From an uncultured Bryobacterales bacterium (GTDB lineage: Bacteria > Acidobacteriota > Terriglobia > Bryobacterales > UBA6623), in assembly GCA_946887065.1 (NCBI GenBank), contig CAMPKL010000045.1, positions 1 through 12,223 on the forward strand: a DNA stretch of 12,223 bases, read 5' to 3'. The notes below the pieces were generated by a model. It did no database searches, was not told the origin of the DNA, and was given only the letters and a program-made list of their open reading frames with translations. Of this stretch, positions 12,213 to 12,223 are shown one piece after another. Made by a program: the position numbers and the translations under genes. Position 1 is the stretch's first letter, and every line of letters begins with the position of its first letter.

Positions 12213-12223
12213 TTACACCGTCC

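Larger units (their letters stand above)
11714..12223. other. About 510 bp without a convincing gene
   Basis: No frame here shows a recognisable protein domain or a start with a ribosome binding site. A 139-codon minus-strand frame (11710-12129) has no signature and mixed composition. A minus-strand frame entering from the right edge and stopping at 12139-12141 could be the last 27 codons of a gene outside the window. The stretch holds a 14-bp palindrome, a TGCCG/CGGCA hairpin (12083-12099) and, at the right end, a TTGACA that could be the -35 of an outside gene. Confidence 0.5.

Noticed and set aside
1..12223. Mobile element, phage, defence system or CRISPR array
   Set aside because: No transposase, integrase, terminal repeats, direct-repeat array or defence domain was seen; gene content is housekeeping and envelope-related.

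Overview
The window looks like chromosomal DNA from a G+C-rich Gram-negative bacterium. Lipopolysaccharide heptosyltransferases, Sec signal peptides, a secreted S9 peptidase of the kind common in Acidobacteria and the general gene style suggest a soil acidobacterium (Solibacter/Bryobacter type). That placement is inference from protein style, not from a marker gene. No transposase, integrase, phage gene, CRISPR array, rRNA or tRNA was seen.

Layout. (1) 1-3327, + strand: an envelope cluster of closely spaced or overlapping genes. It holds the 3' end of a WaaF-type heptosyltransferase interrupted by an in-frame TAG, a short nucleotidyltransferase-like protein with a degraded active site, a WaaC-type heptosyltransferase, a secreted SGNH hydrolase and a TerB-like protein. 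(2) 3348-6740: a DUF58 membrane protein (- strand) divergent from a secreted S9 prolyl-oligopeptidase-family enzyme (+ strand). (3) 6779-9309, + strand: a promoter followed by a PhoB/PhoR-like response regulator and sensor kinase. (4) 9318-10572: infC (- strand) and an HU/IHF-family gene (+ strand), diverging from a 331-bp region full of regulatory signals. (5) 10578-11713, - strand: a short-chain dehydrogenase/reductase and a PilZ-domain protein. (6) 11714-12223: about 500 bp with no convincing gene.

The most interesting part is the infC leader. The gene starts at ATT, placed 5 nt after a perfect AGGAGG, with an in-frame stop just upstream, as expected for IF3 autocontrol. Just before it is a 9-bp hairpin whose loop carries CCUCC. 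That loop can pair with the GGAGG of the ribosome binding site to form an H-type pseudoknot. Further upstream on the same strand are a strong intrinsic terminator and a possible promoter, so the leader may encode an attenuator or a small RNA of about 120 nt. Together these suggest layered control of IF3 synthesis; the signals are read from sequence and the mechanism is inferred.

The second point of interest is the heptosyltransferase cluster. One glycosyltransferase carries a stop codon exactly at the conserved Ser of its D-S-G-P-M-H motif, and its neighbour has RxEH in place of the catalytic HxGH. This suggests decay or repurposing of part of the heptose pathway, or an assembly error in the first case.
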